Shown: positions 8,833 through 17,908, counted from the stretch's first letter. The stretch: 37,635 nt of DNA from CALAGJ01 sp964293305 (GCA_964293305.1 CAXYYO010000034.1:1-37635); one strand, 5' to 3'. Made by a program: numbers and translations. Notes: generated from the letters alone by a model not told the origin.

Positions 8833-9708
8833 ATGAATAATTTTAATAATCCAATAGCAGGATGCATGCGATGGGGACAATGGGGCGCAAATTTTTCTAG
8901 CTCCGATTATTCAAATTTGATAGAATCTTGCTTGAAAGAAGGAATAACATGTTTTGATCATGCTGATATTTATGGTGCATATACCACAGAAGCTGAATTT
9001 GGCCATGCACTACAAGCCATGCAGGGAGTACGAAGACAAATACAACTGATAACCAAATGTGGCATTTGCATGCCCAGTGAAAATAGACCAGAGTATGTAT
9101 CAAAAACTTATAACACTTCTGCTGAGCATATAATATATTCTACAGAAAATAGCTTAAGAAATTTCAAGACAGATTATATTGATGTATTACTCATACACAG
9201 ACCAAGCCCACTGCTACAACCTGAAGAAGTAGCTGAAGCTGTTACTCAATTAAAAAAGACAGGAAAAATTCTCGAATTTGGTGTTTCCAACTTTCTCCCA
9301 CACCAAGCTGACATGTTGCTGAAATGTGTTGAAATAGCATTTAATCAGATAGAGATTTCAATACTTAATATTCAGGCATTTACGAATGGACAACTTGACC
9401 ATTGCATCAAGCACCATATAAAACCAATGGCATGGGCGCCATTAGGAGGTGGTTTACTTTCTGATGATACTCATCCTCGATTCAGAGCTATAACCACCAT
9501 TGCATCAAAACTAGCCAGACAATATAATACAGGTCTCAATGAAATTTTAATTGCATGGCTACTTTCACATCCTGCTGGTATTATTCCTGTAGTAGGCACC
9601 ACAAAATTGGAAAGGCTGATGCAAGCAAGAAATGCATCAATCATTAGTTTAACATCAGATGAATGGTTTCAATTGTATAGTGCATCATTGGGAGAAGAGA
9701 TTCCTTAA
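8833..9708 (+). CDS. Aldo/keto reductase (YdhF-like)
   Basis: The 291-residue cytoplasmic NAD(P)H-dependent oxidoreductase has the TIM-barrel catalytic tetrad in order: Asp42 and Tyr47 (FDHADIYG), Lys75 (LITKCG) and His122 (LIHRPSP). GKILEFGVSNF and the C-terminal IPVVGTTKLERL, the cofactor-phosphate/adenine binding region, are also present. The opening IAGCMRWGQW resembles the E. coli YdhF subgroup. The physiological substrate is unknown. It stands alone between divergent dinB and the convergent NUDIX gene. Confidence 0.9.
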   Translation: MNNFNNPIAGCMRWGQWGANFSSSDYSNLIESCLKEGITCFDHADIYGAYTTEAEFGHALQAMQGVRRQIQLITKCGICMPSENRPEYVSKTYNTSAEHIIYSTENSLRNFKTDYIDVLLIHRPSPLLQPEEVAEAVTQLKKTGKILEFGVSNFLPHQADMLLKCVEIAFNQIEISILNIQAFTNGQLDHCIKHHIKPMAWAPLGGGLLSDDTHPRFRAITTIASKLARQYNTGLNEILIAWLLSHPAGIIPVVGTTKLERLMQARNASIISLTSDEWFQLYSASLGEEIP

Positions 9709-9754
9709 CAATAGCATCACACCTGTGAATTTTTATATGAATTTCAATTGATTT

Positions 9755-10312
9755 CTAAAGAGACCAGCCCAATTTTTTAAATGCATAAAGTATTGTACTG
9801 ATATGCATACTCTGCATAATCTTATTTTCATTTATAAGTTGTATTAACTCTTTTGGTAGAGCCAAAAAAATTTCTATTTCTTCATTTCCATCTAAATCTT
9901 GACCTGCCACTTTTTCACCACCAGTTGCTAGATACATGTGCATCAGGTTTGTATTGGTGGATGGATTAGCAGATACATTTCCTAAGTATTCAAACTTTTC
10001 AAACTGATATCCTGTTTCTTCTAATAATTCCCTTCGAATGCCTGTTTCATTATTTTTATCTGTGTCATCAATACACCCTCCGGGTAATTCTATACATACT
10101 GCACCAAGTGCATGTCTGTACTGCTTTTCAAGAATTATTTTTCCATCAGTTGTTAGTGCCAACGCCGTAGCCCATTCGGGAAATTCAAATACATAATAAT
10201 TATTTACTATGGTACCATCCGGTTTTGCACAAGTATCTTTTCTTGCTGTAAACCAATTTTCCTTATATACATATTCTGAATGTACAGTTTTCCAACAAAG
10301 CTCTTTTTCCAT
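9755..10312 (-). CDS. NUDIX hydrolase, ADP-ribose pyrophosphatase-like
   Basis: The 185-residue protein has a NUDIX fold: N-terminal WFTARKDTC strands, then YYVFEFPEWATALAL, and EKQYRHALG before the box. The box reads ELPGGCIDD and RRELLEETGY with both metal-binding Glu of REUxEExGU present. Between the Gly and this helix the spacing seems one residue longer than GX5EX7, and Asp takes the place of the first Glu. PSTNTNLMHMYLA after the box is like ADP-ribose/nucleoside-diphosphate-sugar pyrophosphatases. It is likely a housekeeping cleaner of nucleotide sugars; the substrate is inferred only from family. It may belong with the two minus-strand genes upstream, 112 bp away. Confidence 0.85.
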   Translation of the reverse strand: MEKELCWKTVHSEYVYKENWFTARKDTCAKPDGTIVNNYYVFEFPEWATALALTTDGKIILEKQYRHALGAVCIELPGGCIDDTDKNNETGIRRELLEETGYQFEKFEYLGNVSANPSTNTNLMHMYLATGGEKVAGQDLDGNEEIEIFLALPKELIQLINENKIMQSMHISTILYAFKKLGWSL

Positions 10313-10424
10313 GATTGATAAATGATGTAGTGCCTATTTCTTAAATATACTGCGTCAATAAAAAAATCAAAATATTTTCATACAATAGAATGCTTAGCAA
10401 TAATAATTTCCCAAAATATTTAAT

Positions 10425-10946
10425 CTACCACCCCATTCTTGTTCTGAGAGTAGTAATATGAGCAGTATGGTGTTTGCCATGCCAGGCATACAACCCTAAT
10501 AGATACCACAACGACATGGTCTTTTGTTGCTCTGGATGAAATACGGTACGCTCCCATTGTAATTCGGTCAAATCCTTGATGGTACAATGCATACGTAAAT
10601 GCAGAGCATGCAAAATAGTGATTGAAACATTGATGGCTATGGCTTCCACATCAGGAAGAAGTGCCCATTCAGCTTCCAGATATGGTTTGATGGTAGGATT
10701 ATTTTCTGTAAGTCCATTTTTAAAACGAGTATATGCATTAATATGACTGTCTGCAACATGATGCACCACTTGTTGAATAGTCCAACCCCCATCCCTGTAT
10801 GGTGTATGCATCTGATCAGCATCTAAATTGAGAATTGCTGATTCAATTCTTTGAGGTAAAAAGACAATATCATTTAACCATTCATTTTTTTGCGCTTCGC
10901 TAAATGGTTTTACAATATACTCACCAATGGGATATCTATAATCCAT
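10425..10946 (-). CDS. YfiT/BstA-like DinB-superfamily metal-dependent transferase
   Basis: The 173-residue protein opens with YRYPIGEY, as YfiT-type proteins do. The three metal-binding His positions of the DinB/YfiT four-helix bundle are visible: VVHHVADSH (His62/63 and His68) and WHGKHHTAHI (His156-163 region). Bacillus YfiT/BstA is a bacillithiol S-transferase. In Bacteroidota the members are usually annotated as putative metal-dependent hydrolases. It starts 18 bp after the phosphoribosyltransferase gene, so the two are likely co-transcribed. The thiol-transferase role is inference from family. Confidence 0.85.
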   Translation of the reverse strand: MDYRYPIGEYIVKPFSEAQKNEWLNDIVFLPQRIESAILNLDADQMHTPYRDGGWTIQQVVHHVADSHINAYTRFKNGLTENNPTIKPYLEAEWALLPDVEAIAINVSITILHALHLRMHCTIKDLTELQWERTVFHPEQQKTMSLWYLLGLYAWHGKHHTAHITTLRTRMGW

Positions 10947-10964
10947 GCTTTTTTATTTAATTGA

Positions 10965-11462
10965 TTATTGTATAATATACGCTACTAATTCATCAGATAC
11001 CATTTCAACTTTTATAAAATCTTCTGCTGTTGTGGCTACTGATAATCCTATATAGTCAGGCTTCACCGGAAAAAGTTTATGCATACGCTCTACTAGCACC
11101 AGCGTGTGAATGCTTGCAGGAATAAATCCAAGTAATGGCTTGAGTGCATAGAGTAATGTTTTACCACTGTTGCAAACATCATCAACGATTAGAATATGTT
11201 TATCATTTAAATCTAAGGAATTACTAATTGTTACATTGTTAGAAGATGCTTTATCAATAGATACCGAAAGAGTGAAGGTATTGATATAAGGTTTTAATAA
11301 TTCAGCAATTTTATCTGCTATAATCAGCCCCCCATTCTTTACACCAATGATAATGAGAGGAGTGCTTTCTGTTGGATGGTTTTCTGCTATTTCTAGAGCC
11401 ATGCGCCGTAGTTTTGCTTTCACCATACTGCCTGTTAAAATAATTTTTTTTTCGTTCAACAC
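10965..11462 (-). CDS. PyrR-like phosphoribosyltransferase
   Basis: The 165-residue type I phosphoribosyltransferase has the PRPP-binding loop VDDVCNSGKT at residues 93-102. An upstream loop IIIGVKNGGLIIADKIAELL contacts pyrophosphate. The end (LVLVERMHKLFPVKPDYIGLSVATT) resembles PyrR, the pyrimidine-operon regulator with uracil phosphoribosyltransferase activity, more than hypoxanthine or adenine enzymes. The usual PyrR Asp-x-Thr-x-Tyr-Arg-Asp-Asp region is not conserved (here TFTLSVSIDKA), so its substrate and any RNA binding are uncertain. It is first in a probable two-gene unit with the YfiT/BstA-like gene. Confidence 0.8.
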   Translation of the reverse strand: MLNEKKIILTGSMVKAKLRRMALEIAENHPTESTPLIIIGVKNGGLIIADKIAELLKPYINTFTLSVSIDKASSNNVTISNSLDLNDKHILIVDDVCNSGKTLLYALKPLLGFIPASIHTLVLVERMHKLFPVKPDYIGLSVATTAEDFIKVEMVSDELVAYIIQ

Positions 11463-11963
11463 TTTTGTAGTAATCTTTATTTATAAAATTGGATAATAAA
11501 TATTGTTGAAAAATTTGATTTTTCTGTACAATGATAGACACTATCTGAATTAAAAATATTTTATTGAATGAGTTAATAAAAATATTCAAATGACTTAGCC
11601 TATTTTACATATGTGGGATCTGCAAAATCATTATAAACATCTTCATTTCAACCAGGAGAAAAGACATACTATATCACAGATTTAAGAGAACGGCTTTGTA
11701 TGGCCCGGCGTTGCCAAACAAGGGATATCCAAAAGCTCCAATTCGTCTTGTGCGTGACTAATATAGTTGTTTTAATACCTTTTCTGCGTAAACATTTTGT
11801 AACCATACAATCGTAAAAACGGTCATTATTGATATACATTCATTCAGAACATATTCCTGTTAAACTACTCTTGTTGTTATAAATGGCAAATCTACTTAGA
11901 TGGCAATTTTTGACTTTCACTAATTTAACTAAATCCCTTAATTTCACACCCGAAAAATATTTT
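11463..11963. other. 501-bp stretch without an intact gene before dipeptidyl-peptidase IV
   Basis: The stretch lies between divergent genes, so it should hold promoters for both, but no full TTG-N19-TAnnTTTG was found. The middle (about 11690-11760) is richer in G and C than its surroundings and contains the frameshifted remnant described separately. The right end could be N-terminal coding sequence if the in-frame ATG at 11883 is used for the peptidase. Confidence 0.6.
11682..11839 (-). pseudogene. Possible frameshifted remnant or small ORF
   Basis: On the minus strand an ATG at 11839 opens a frame beginning MYINNDRFYDCMVTKC and continuing LRRKGIKTTILVTH. Its continuation in frame becomes implausible (Trp-, Arg- and Ser-rich) and stops nearby. 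In the frame offset at about 11750-11757 a protein-like run follows instead: HAQDELELLDIPCLATPG then HTKPFS and a TAA stop at 11682-11684. Joining the halves needs one added base and gives about 53 residues. The combined peptide looks like real protein but I do not recognise its family. A sequencing error, a decayed gene or chance remain possible. Confidence 0.35.
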
Positions 11964-14129
11964 ATGCGTCAGTTACTATATCTAGTTTTAAGTTGTATTT
12001 TTATTACATCTTCAATCCAAGCTCAGCCGCCCAAAGGTCTTCATTGGAGTACGGATGGCAATAGTTATTACAAATCTTCAGAAGCTGGTATCGTCCGGGT
12101 AGGCATGCCGGGTTTTACTGAAACAACTATTGCCACCTCAGCTCAATTGACACCTACAGGAAAAACGTCAGCACTAAAAATTCGCAATTTCTTTTTTAGT
12201 GAAGATGGAAAAATGATTCTTATTTATACCAATAGCAAAAAAGTGTGGCGTTATGATACCAGAGGCGATTTTTGGGTACTAAATACTTCTACAAATACGC
12301 TAAAACAGGTAGGTGCCAGCATGCCGGCAGCCTCACTCATGTTTGCTAAACTATCACCGGATGGCTCGCAGGTGGCTTATGTAAGTGGTCATAATATTTA
12401 TGTTGAAAATATAAACACAGGAGTTCAAAAAGCACTTACAACAGATGGTACGGACAGATTAATCAATGGCACTTTTGACTGGGTTTATGAAGAAGAATTT
12501 GATTGTAGAGATGGATTTAGATGGAGCCCAGATAGTAAGCAGATTGCCTACTGGAAAATAGATGCTTCAAAAATCAGAAACTTCCTGATGATGAATAACA
12601 CTGATTCTTTGTATTCATTTACGGTGCCCGTAGAATATCCAAAAACTGGAGAGCGGCCTTCACCCTGCTATATTTATACTGTGCAAGTTGAAAATGGCAA
12701 GACCATAAAAATGAATGTGCCAGGCGAAGCCGATAATAACTATATACCACGCATGGAATGGGCTGCAAACAGCACAGATCTTGTTATACAACAACTAAAC
12801 CGCAAGCAAAATGAAAGCCATGTAATGTATTGTAATGCTGCCTCCGGCAATGTGCAAAATGTATATGATGAAATAAGCGATACATGGATTGACATAAAGG
12901 CAAGATGGGCCAATGATCCCACAGGATGGGAGTGGATAAAGAATGGCAGTTGCTTTTTATGGGTTACAGAAAAAGACGGATGGAGACATGTGTATGAAGT
13001 AAGCCGTGATGGTAAAAAAGAATCACTCCTTACAAAAGGTAATTATGATGTAATAACCATAGAAGGATGGGATGAAAAAACAGGTTATATCTATTTTATG
13101 GCATCGCCAAATAATGCCACACAAAGTTATTTATACCGTGTGAAAATGGACGGTAATGCAGCCGCAGAAAGATTGAGCCCTGCTAATGAAAATGGTACGC
13201 ATGATTATGATCTAAGCACAAATGGTATGTATGCGCAGCACGATTGGAGCAATATCAGTACAGCACCCAAAACAAACTGGGTAAGTCTTCCAGCGCACAC
13301 AATTATCAAAGAAGAGAAAGATGGCCCTTCCTATCCTGTTGACCCTGTAAAAATGATACAGGTTACCACCGAAGATGGCATAACCATGGACGGGTATATG
13401 ATTATGCCCACCAATTTTGACAGCACAAAAAAATATCCAATTGTATTTTATGTATATACTGAACCTGCTGCTACCACAGTAACAGATCAATATGGTGCTG
13501 CCGGAAATTTTTTATACAATGGGGATATGGCGGGTGACGGATATATTCAAATCAGTTTAGATGGTAGAGGAACGCCTGCACCAAAGGGAACCTACTGGAG
13601 AAAATCAATTTATAAAAACATAGGCCGCATTAATATCAGGGATCAGGCAATGGCGGCAAAAGAAATATTAAAATGGAAATATGTAGACAAAGAGCGAGTA
13701 GCTGTATGGGGATGGAGTGGTGGTGGCACTGCCACGCTCAATTTACTATTTCAACACCCTGAAATATATAAAACAGGAATTGCTATTGCAGCTGTGCCCA
13801 GTATGTTTACTTATGACAATATTTATCAGGAGCGATATATGGGTGTGCCACAGGAAAATAAAGCAGATTATGAAGCTGGAAGCCCCATTACGTATGTAAA
13901 AAATTTGGAAGGCCACTTATTATATATACATGGCACCGGAGACGATAATGTACATTATCAAAATGCAGAATTACTCTTAAATGAAGTAATCAAGCAAAAT
14001 AAAGTAATTGATTTTATGGCATATCCAAACCGGTCGCACAGCATATCAGAGGGCAAAGGAACTTTTCAGCATTTAAGTAATTTATATACAACCTTTTTAA
14101 AGCAATGGTGCCCACCAGGTGCACGATAA
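11964..14129 (+). CDS. Dipeptidyl-peptidase IV (S9B serine peptidase), secreted
   Basis: I chose the ATG at 11964 because it begins a typical signal peptide (MRQLLYLVLSCIF to SIQAQ). The in-frame ATG at 11883 would add 27 residues in front of it. The 721-residue protein has an N-terminal beta-propeller with the double-Glu motif VYEEEF, which anchors the substrate N-terminus. The C-terminal alpha/beta-hydrolase domain has the nucleophile Ser585 in WGWSGGG, an Asp in GTGDDNVH, and the catalytic His in NRSHSI. It removes X-Pro or X-Ala dipeptides from peptide N-termini, probably in the periplasm. It stands alone, convergent with tdk. Confidence 0.93.
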   Translation: MRQLLYLVLSCIFITSSIQAQPPKGLHWSTDGNSYYKSSEAGIVRVGMPGFTETTIATSAQLTPTGKTSALKIRNFFFSEDGKMILIYTNSKKVWRYDTRGDFWVLNTSTNTLKQVGASMPAASLMFAKLSPDGSQVAYVSGHNIYVENINTGVQKALTTDGTDRLINGTFDWVYEEEFDCRDGFRWSPDSKQIAYWKIDASKIRNFLMMNNTDSLYSFTVPVEYPKTGERPSPCYIYTVQVENGKTIKMNVPGEADNNYIPRMEWAANSTDLVIQQLNRKQNESHVMYCNAASGNVQNVYDEISDTWIDIKARWANDPTGWEWIKNGSCFLWVTEKDGWRHVYEVSRDGKKESLLTKGNYDVITIEGWDEKTGYIYFMASPNNATQSYLYRVKMDGNAAAERLSPANENGTHDYDLSTNGMYAQHDWSNISTAPKTNWVSLPAHTIIKEEKDGPSYPVDPVKMIQVTTEDGITMDGYMIMPTNFDSTKKYPIVFYVYTEPAATTVTDQYGAAGNFLYNGDMAGDGYIQISLDGRGTPAPKGTYWRKSIYKNIGRINIRDQAMAAKEILKWKYVDKERVAVWGWSGGGTATLNLLFQHPEIYKTGIAIAAVPSMFTYDNIYQERYMGVPQENKADYEAGSPITYVKNLEGHLLYIHGTGDDNVHYQNAELLLNEVIKQNKVIDFMAYPNRSHSISEGKGTFQHLSNLYTTFLKQWCPPGAR

Positions 14130-14209
14130 ATTCAACATTATTATATAAGCATAAGGAGTAGTACAGCTATGTCTAGGCAGGCCATTGTTATAGTGATGCG
14201 CACTACTTC

Positions 14210-14767
14210 TTACCCTTCATAATAGCATTTTCTACATCGGGGTTCATAGGTATCTTTCTCACCTAGCAATACCTGAGATGCTTGATTTGTTTTGCGATAA
14301 GATATACTGGCAATGCTACCACATTTCATGCAAATAGCATGTAGCTTAGTGATATAATCAGCAATAGCAAGCAGTTGAGGCATGGGGCCAAATGGCTGCC
14401 CTTTAAAATCCATATCCAATCCCGCTACAATAACCCTGATATCTTTTTTTACAAGTGCTTCACATACCATGACAATATTTTCATCAAAAAATTGAGCTTC
14501 ATCAATGCCTACTACCTGTACATCCTGCGTAAGCAGTAAAATATTTTGTGAGTTTTCTACAGGTGTGCTCATAATGGCATTGCTGTCATGGCTCACCACT
14601 TTCTCTTCATCATAACGGGTATCTATGGCTGGTTTGAATATTTCAACTTTTTGGTTTGCAATACCTGCTCTTTTTAATCGACGAATTAATTCCTCGGTTT
14701 TGCCGCTAAACATGCTACCACAAATTACTTCAATCCAACCCCTTCTGGATGTAGGCTCTATAAACAT
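14210..14767 (-). CDS. tdk: Thymidine kinase (type II)
   Basis: The 185-residue enzyme of pyrimidine salvage phosphorylates thymidine with ATP. The P-loop GSMFSGKT is at residues 17-24. VVGIDEAQFFDE contains the conserved Asp and catalytic Glu. A zinc site is formed by CMKCG and CRKC near the C-terminus, as in type II (TK1-like) enzymes. SYRKTNQASQVLLGEKDTYEPRC is the lasso region that holds thymidine. The length is normal. It converges with the dipeptidyl-peptidase gene across an 80-bp gap. Confidence 0.96.
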   Translation of the reverse strand: MFIEPTSRRGWIEVICGSMFSGKTEELIRRLKRAGIANQKVEIFKPAIDTRYDEEKVVSHDSNAIMSTPVENSQNILLLTQDVQVVGIDEAQFFDENIVMVCEALVKKDIRVIVAGLDMDFKGQPFGPMPQLLAIADYITKLHAICMKCGSIASISYRKTNQASQVLLGEKDTYEPRCRKCYYEG

Positions 14768-14860
14768 GTAATAAATTTATGATTCATTTTTTTGTGAATG
14801 CTGCAATATTCACCCTGTTTTATTAGCTTGCCAACATTCTTATATAATTGTTGATACAAA

Positions 14861-15613
14861 ATGAATAACTCAAATAGAATTGCCACATTAATTGATAAAC
14901 TCAAAGAGCAATATACGCAGGGCGTACCACATACATATCTTCTGGTAACAACTCAAATGCTTTTATCAGAATTATCAAATGCGAGTAATGCATCTGGTGC
15001 CGAATTTGGAAGTGCTATCGTTTCCAATCCTTTTGTAGTGCATACCCCTCAGCAAAACTCAAATCAAGCCGATATTTTTAGCAATGATGAGCCGGAATTG
15101 ACCAATCAAACAACACAAAACAGTAGATTTACAATTCCAAAACTTGATTTACCTGAGATTCCATTTCTGCGTCAACAATCTGAAGTTAAAGTATTTGATG
15201 AAAGTCCAATAATGCCAAAGGTAGAAGAATCTAATAAAGAGACTTTAGCTATAAGCTCCTTAATACCAGATGAAAATGCAGAACTCCATGAAAAGCTCCA
15301 TATCAATGCAGAGCATGATTTCAATGAGAAATTAAAAGAGGAAAAAGTTGAATTGGCCTCCATTTTAAATGCCGCACCATTGACAGATTTAAGAAATGCT
15401 GTGGGTATTAACGACCGATTTTTATTTATACAGGAGCTGTTTAATGCAGATGAAACCATGTACGAAAGATGCATAAAAACAATTAATTCTTTTACCACTT
15501 TTGGTGAAGCAGAATCTTGGATACAAAGGGAGCTAAAAGTAAAATTAGGCTGGAAAGAAAACAGTGAAACTGTAGTTCATTTTGATCAATTGGTAAAAAG
15601 ACGTTTTTCCTGA
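14861..15613 (+). CDS. Hypothetical protein with variable middle and conserved-looking C-terminal helical region
   Basis: The 250-residue product has no signal peptide or membrane segment and is therefore probably cytoplasmic. The N-terminus (residues 1-45) is helical and reads as a leader to a low-complexity, Asn/Gln/Glu-rich middle (about 50-165). The C-terminal 75 residues (from INDRFLFIQELFNADETMYE to the end) are compact and look conserved, a pattern I associate with unnamed Bacteroidota proteins. The last 28 bp overlap the 3' end of the convergent waaA gene. Function is unknown. Confidence 0.7.
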   Translation: MNNSNRIATLIDKLKEQYTQGVPHTYLLVTTQMLLSELSNASNASGAEFGSAIVSNPFVVHTPQQNSNQADIFSNDEPELTNQTTQNSRFTIPKLDLPEIPFLRQQSEVKVFDESPIMPKVEESNKETLAISSLIPDENAELHEKLHINAEHDFNEKLKEEKVELASILNAAPLTDLRNAVGINDRFLFIQELFNADETMYERCIKTINSFTTFGEAESWIQRELKVKLGWKENSETVVHFDQLVKRRFS

Positions 15614-16872
15614 ATGTATCTTAGAATTTCCTGAGTAGCGCCAGCTTTTTCTTTTACATAATCGCCAGCAATCATACAGGCTTTTTCATATACTTTTGGA
15701 TGATGCATTAATTGAATCAATTCTTCTTCTAGTTCAAGTGCTCCTCTTACATCAAATGCACCACCTAGGTTTATCAATTCTAATGCTTCAAGACTTTTAT
15801 GATGCTCGGGTCCAAAAAGAGTGGGTTTGTAATAAACAGCTGCTTCCAGTATATTATGGATACCATCACCTCTAAACCCCCCTCCTACCAAACACACTTT
15901 TCCGTATTTATAAATATGCTTTAGGATACCTATATTATTTATTATTAAAACATTTGTACCTGTTGGAAATTCCTTTTTTGCATGATAGAGGCTTAGATAA
16001 TCACTATAAAGAATGGCTTGATCAAAAATTTTCATGCATTGATCTATTCTTTCACCACTGATGTTGTGTGGGGCAATTACAAAACGCATTTCAGGATGTG
16101 TAGATGCAAAATGCCTAAGTTCTTTTTCATCCTCATGCCAGGTGCTTCCTGCAATAATCGTTTCATGATTTGCGCAAAAAGAAGCTATCTCTGGAAAAGA
16201 TTTTTTTTGTCTGGCTACTTCAAGCACCCTATCAAAACGTGTATCTCCTGAAACTGTATAATTTGTAAGCCCAAAATTTTTTAAAAGTGATGCTGAATTT
16301 TCATCTTGTAGAAAAAAATGATTGATGAAAAACAACATTTGTCGGTACCATTTTCCATACCATTGAAAAAAACTAAAATCTTCACGAAATATACCTGATA
16401 CCAAAAAAATAGGAATATTATTTTGATGTGCTGTAATTAAATAATGATACCAATACTCGTATTTAATGAGAAACAAACAAGAAGGCTTAACCAATTCATA
16501 GAACCTTGCTGCATTTTTTGGATGATCCATTGGCATGTAAAAAATATAGTCTGCGCCAGTATAATTTTTTTGTTGTTCATATCCCGAAGGGGAAAAAAAA
16601 GTCAAGACAATTTTTACATGCGGGTAATTTGCTCTAAATGCTTCAATGAGTGTACGACCTTGCTCAAATTCTCCCAGAGAGGAAGCATGAAACCATACCC
16701 TAGGGCTGGTATCTTTACCAATCTTTTCATCAATTTTTTCAAAAATATTCTCCCTACCCTTGCTCCATAAAGCAGCTTTGCGGCTAAGAGGAGCAATCAG
16801 TTTGGCTACCCGTGGATAAAGGTAAATAAACAGTTGATATAAATATTTTCCAATCATACAAACAAGTTGCAA
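15586..16872 (-). CDS. waaA: 3-deoxy-D-manno-octulosonic acid (Kdo) transferase
   Basis: The 428-residue inner-membrane-associated GT30 glycosyltransferase transfers Kdo from CMP-Kdo to lipid IVA in lipopolysaccharide synthesis. The acceptor-side motif WFHASSLGEFEQG contains the catalytic Glu. FLIKYEYWYHYL and LVSGIFREDFSFFQWYGKWYRQ are typical WaaA segments. The GT-B donor domain has GSTWHEDE, PHNI, and VGGGFRGDGIHNILEAA. An N-terminal hydrophobic stretch anchors it. It is downstream of rnz on the same strand (103-bp gap). The 3' end overlaps the convergent hypothetical gene by 28 bp. Confidence 0.95.
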   Translation of the reverse strand: MQLVCMIGKYLYQLFIYLYPRVAKLIAPLSRKAALWSKGRENIFEKIDEKIGKDTSPRVWFHASSLGEFEQGRTLIEAFRANYPHVKIVLTFFSPSGYEQQKNYTGADYIFYMPMDHPKNAARFYELVKPSCLFLIKYEYWYHYLITAHQNNIPIFLVSGIFREDFSFFQWYGKWYRQMLFFINHFFLQDENSASLLKNFGLTNYTVSGDTRFDRVLEVARQKKSFPEIASFCANHETIIAGSTWHEDEKELRHFASTHPEMRFVIAPHNISGERIDQCMKIFDQAILYSDYLSLYHAKKEFPTGTNVLIINNIGILKHIYKYGKVCLVGGGFRGDGIHNILEAAVYYKPTLFGPEHHKSLEALELINLGGAFDVRGALELEEELIQLMHHPKVYEKACMIAGDYVKEKAGATQEILRYIQEKRLFTN

Positions 16873-16975
16873 ATATGCAGATTAAAAAATGATAATATGA
16901 ATTGTTTGGTCATGAAAAAATTATGGCGATGATTGAATGTATACATTGAGGAAGATGGCTAAATAAAGAATAGCA

Positions 16976-17908
16976 CTATTTAATCTTATCATATTCCGCA
17001 TGATTTGATACAAGATATGTAGTTCCTTCTAAGGCTAATGAAGTGTTTTGGAAAATAGTTTTGGTTTCTTCCAAAAACAAATGAAGCTCACTATATTTAC
17101 TACTAAAATGTCCAATAATCAAGCTATGTACACCTGCCATTTTAGCAATATTTGCGGCATCCTCGGTTGTACTGTGGTATCTTAGTATCGCTTTTTCTGT
17201 TTCATTTTTTAAATAAGTGGCTTCATGATATAGCAATGTAACCTCTTTTACGGATGTAGCTATTGATTCATTGTAGCAAGTATCCGCACTATAAGCATAG
17301 CTCCTTGCACTATATCCGGGCTTTGTAACCAACCGATTCTCAATTATTTCACCTGTTTCATTTAAAACATCTTCGCCATTAGCTAGCTTTTCAAACGCTC
17401 TGTGAGGAATTTGATAAGTTGTGGCTTTTTCAATATCCAACCTTCGTGGCTTTCTTTTTTCTGTAATAATAAACCCATAACAACTTATTCGATGAAAAGA
17501 CTTGAAGCAAGAAATTGAAAATTGCTGTGAATCATAAAGTAGTCCAGCTTCTGTAATTGGTTTGAAAATTATTTTGTAGGGTATTATAGTTCCCGCAGAC
17601 TCAAAGATTAAGTGTAATAAATGTTCAAGCTCTTGCGGAGCAAACAAATACAAATCCTGTGTACGACCTGCCAATGCCATTGTATTCAAAAGACCTGGCA
17701 GCCCAAAATAATGATCACCATGTAAATGCGAAATAAGTATGTATTGGATACGACTATGGCGAATTTTATAGAGAGCCATTTGCATTTGTGTGCCCTCTCC
17801 ACAGTCAATAAGGATTTGATGTTGGTTTAAGGTAACAACTTGGGCAGCAGGATGTCTGCCATAAGCCGGCTGTGCTGAATTGTTACCCAAAATCGTTACT
17901 CCAAACAT
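16976..17908 (-). CDS. rnz: Ribonuclease Z
   Basis: The 310-residue metallo-beta-lactamase-fold endonuclease trims tRNA 3' ends. The zinc-binding motif HLHGDH is at residues 61-66, following IDCGEGTQMQM. Further ligands lie in SADTCYNES and in IIGHFSSKY near the C-terminus. A typical exosite-like region is in the middle (RRLDIEKATTYQIP). The length is usual for the short RNase Z form. It shares strand with waaA and diverges from the small membrane-protein gene at 18065. Confidence 0.95.
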   Translation of the reverse strand: MFGVTILGNNSAQPAYGRHPAAQVVTLNQHQILIDCGEGTQMQMALYKIRHSRIQYILISHLHGDHYFGLPGLLNTMALAGRTQDLYLFAPQELEHLLHLIFESAGTIIPYKIIFKPITEAGLLYDSQQFSISCFKSFHRISCYGFIITEKRKPRRLDIEKATTYQIPHRAFEKLANGEDVLNETGEIIENRLVTKPGYSARSYAYSADTCYNESIATSVKEVTLLYHEATYLKNETEKAILRYHSTTEDAANIAKMAGVHSLIIGHFSSKYSELHLFLEETKTIFQNTSLALEGTTYLVSNHAEYDKIK

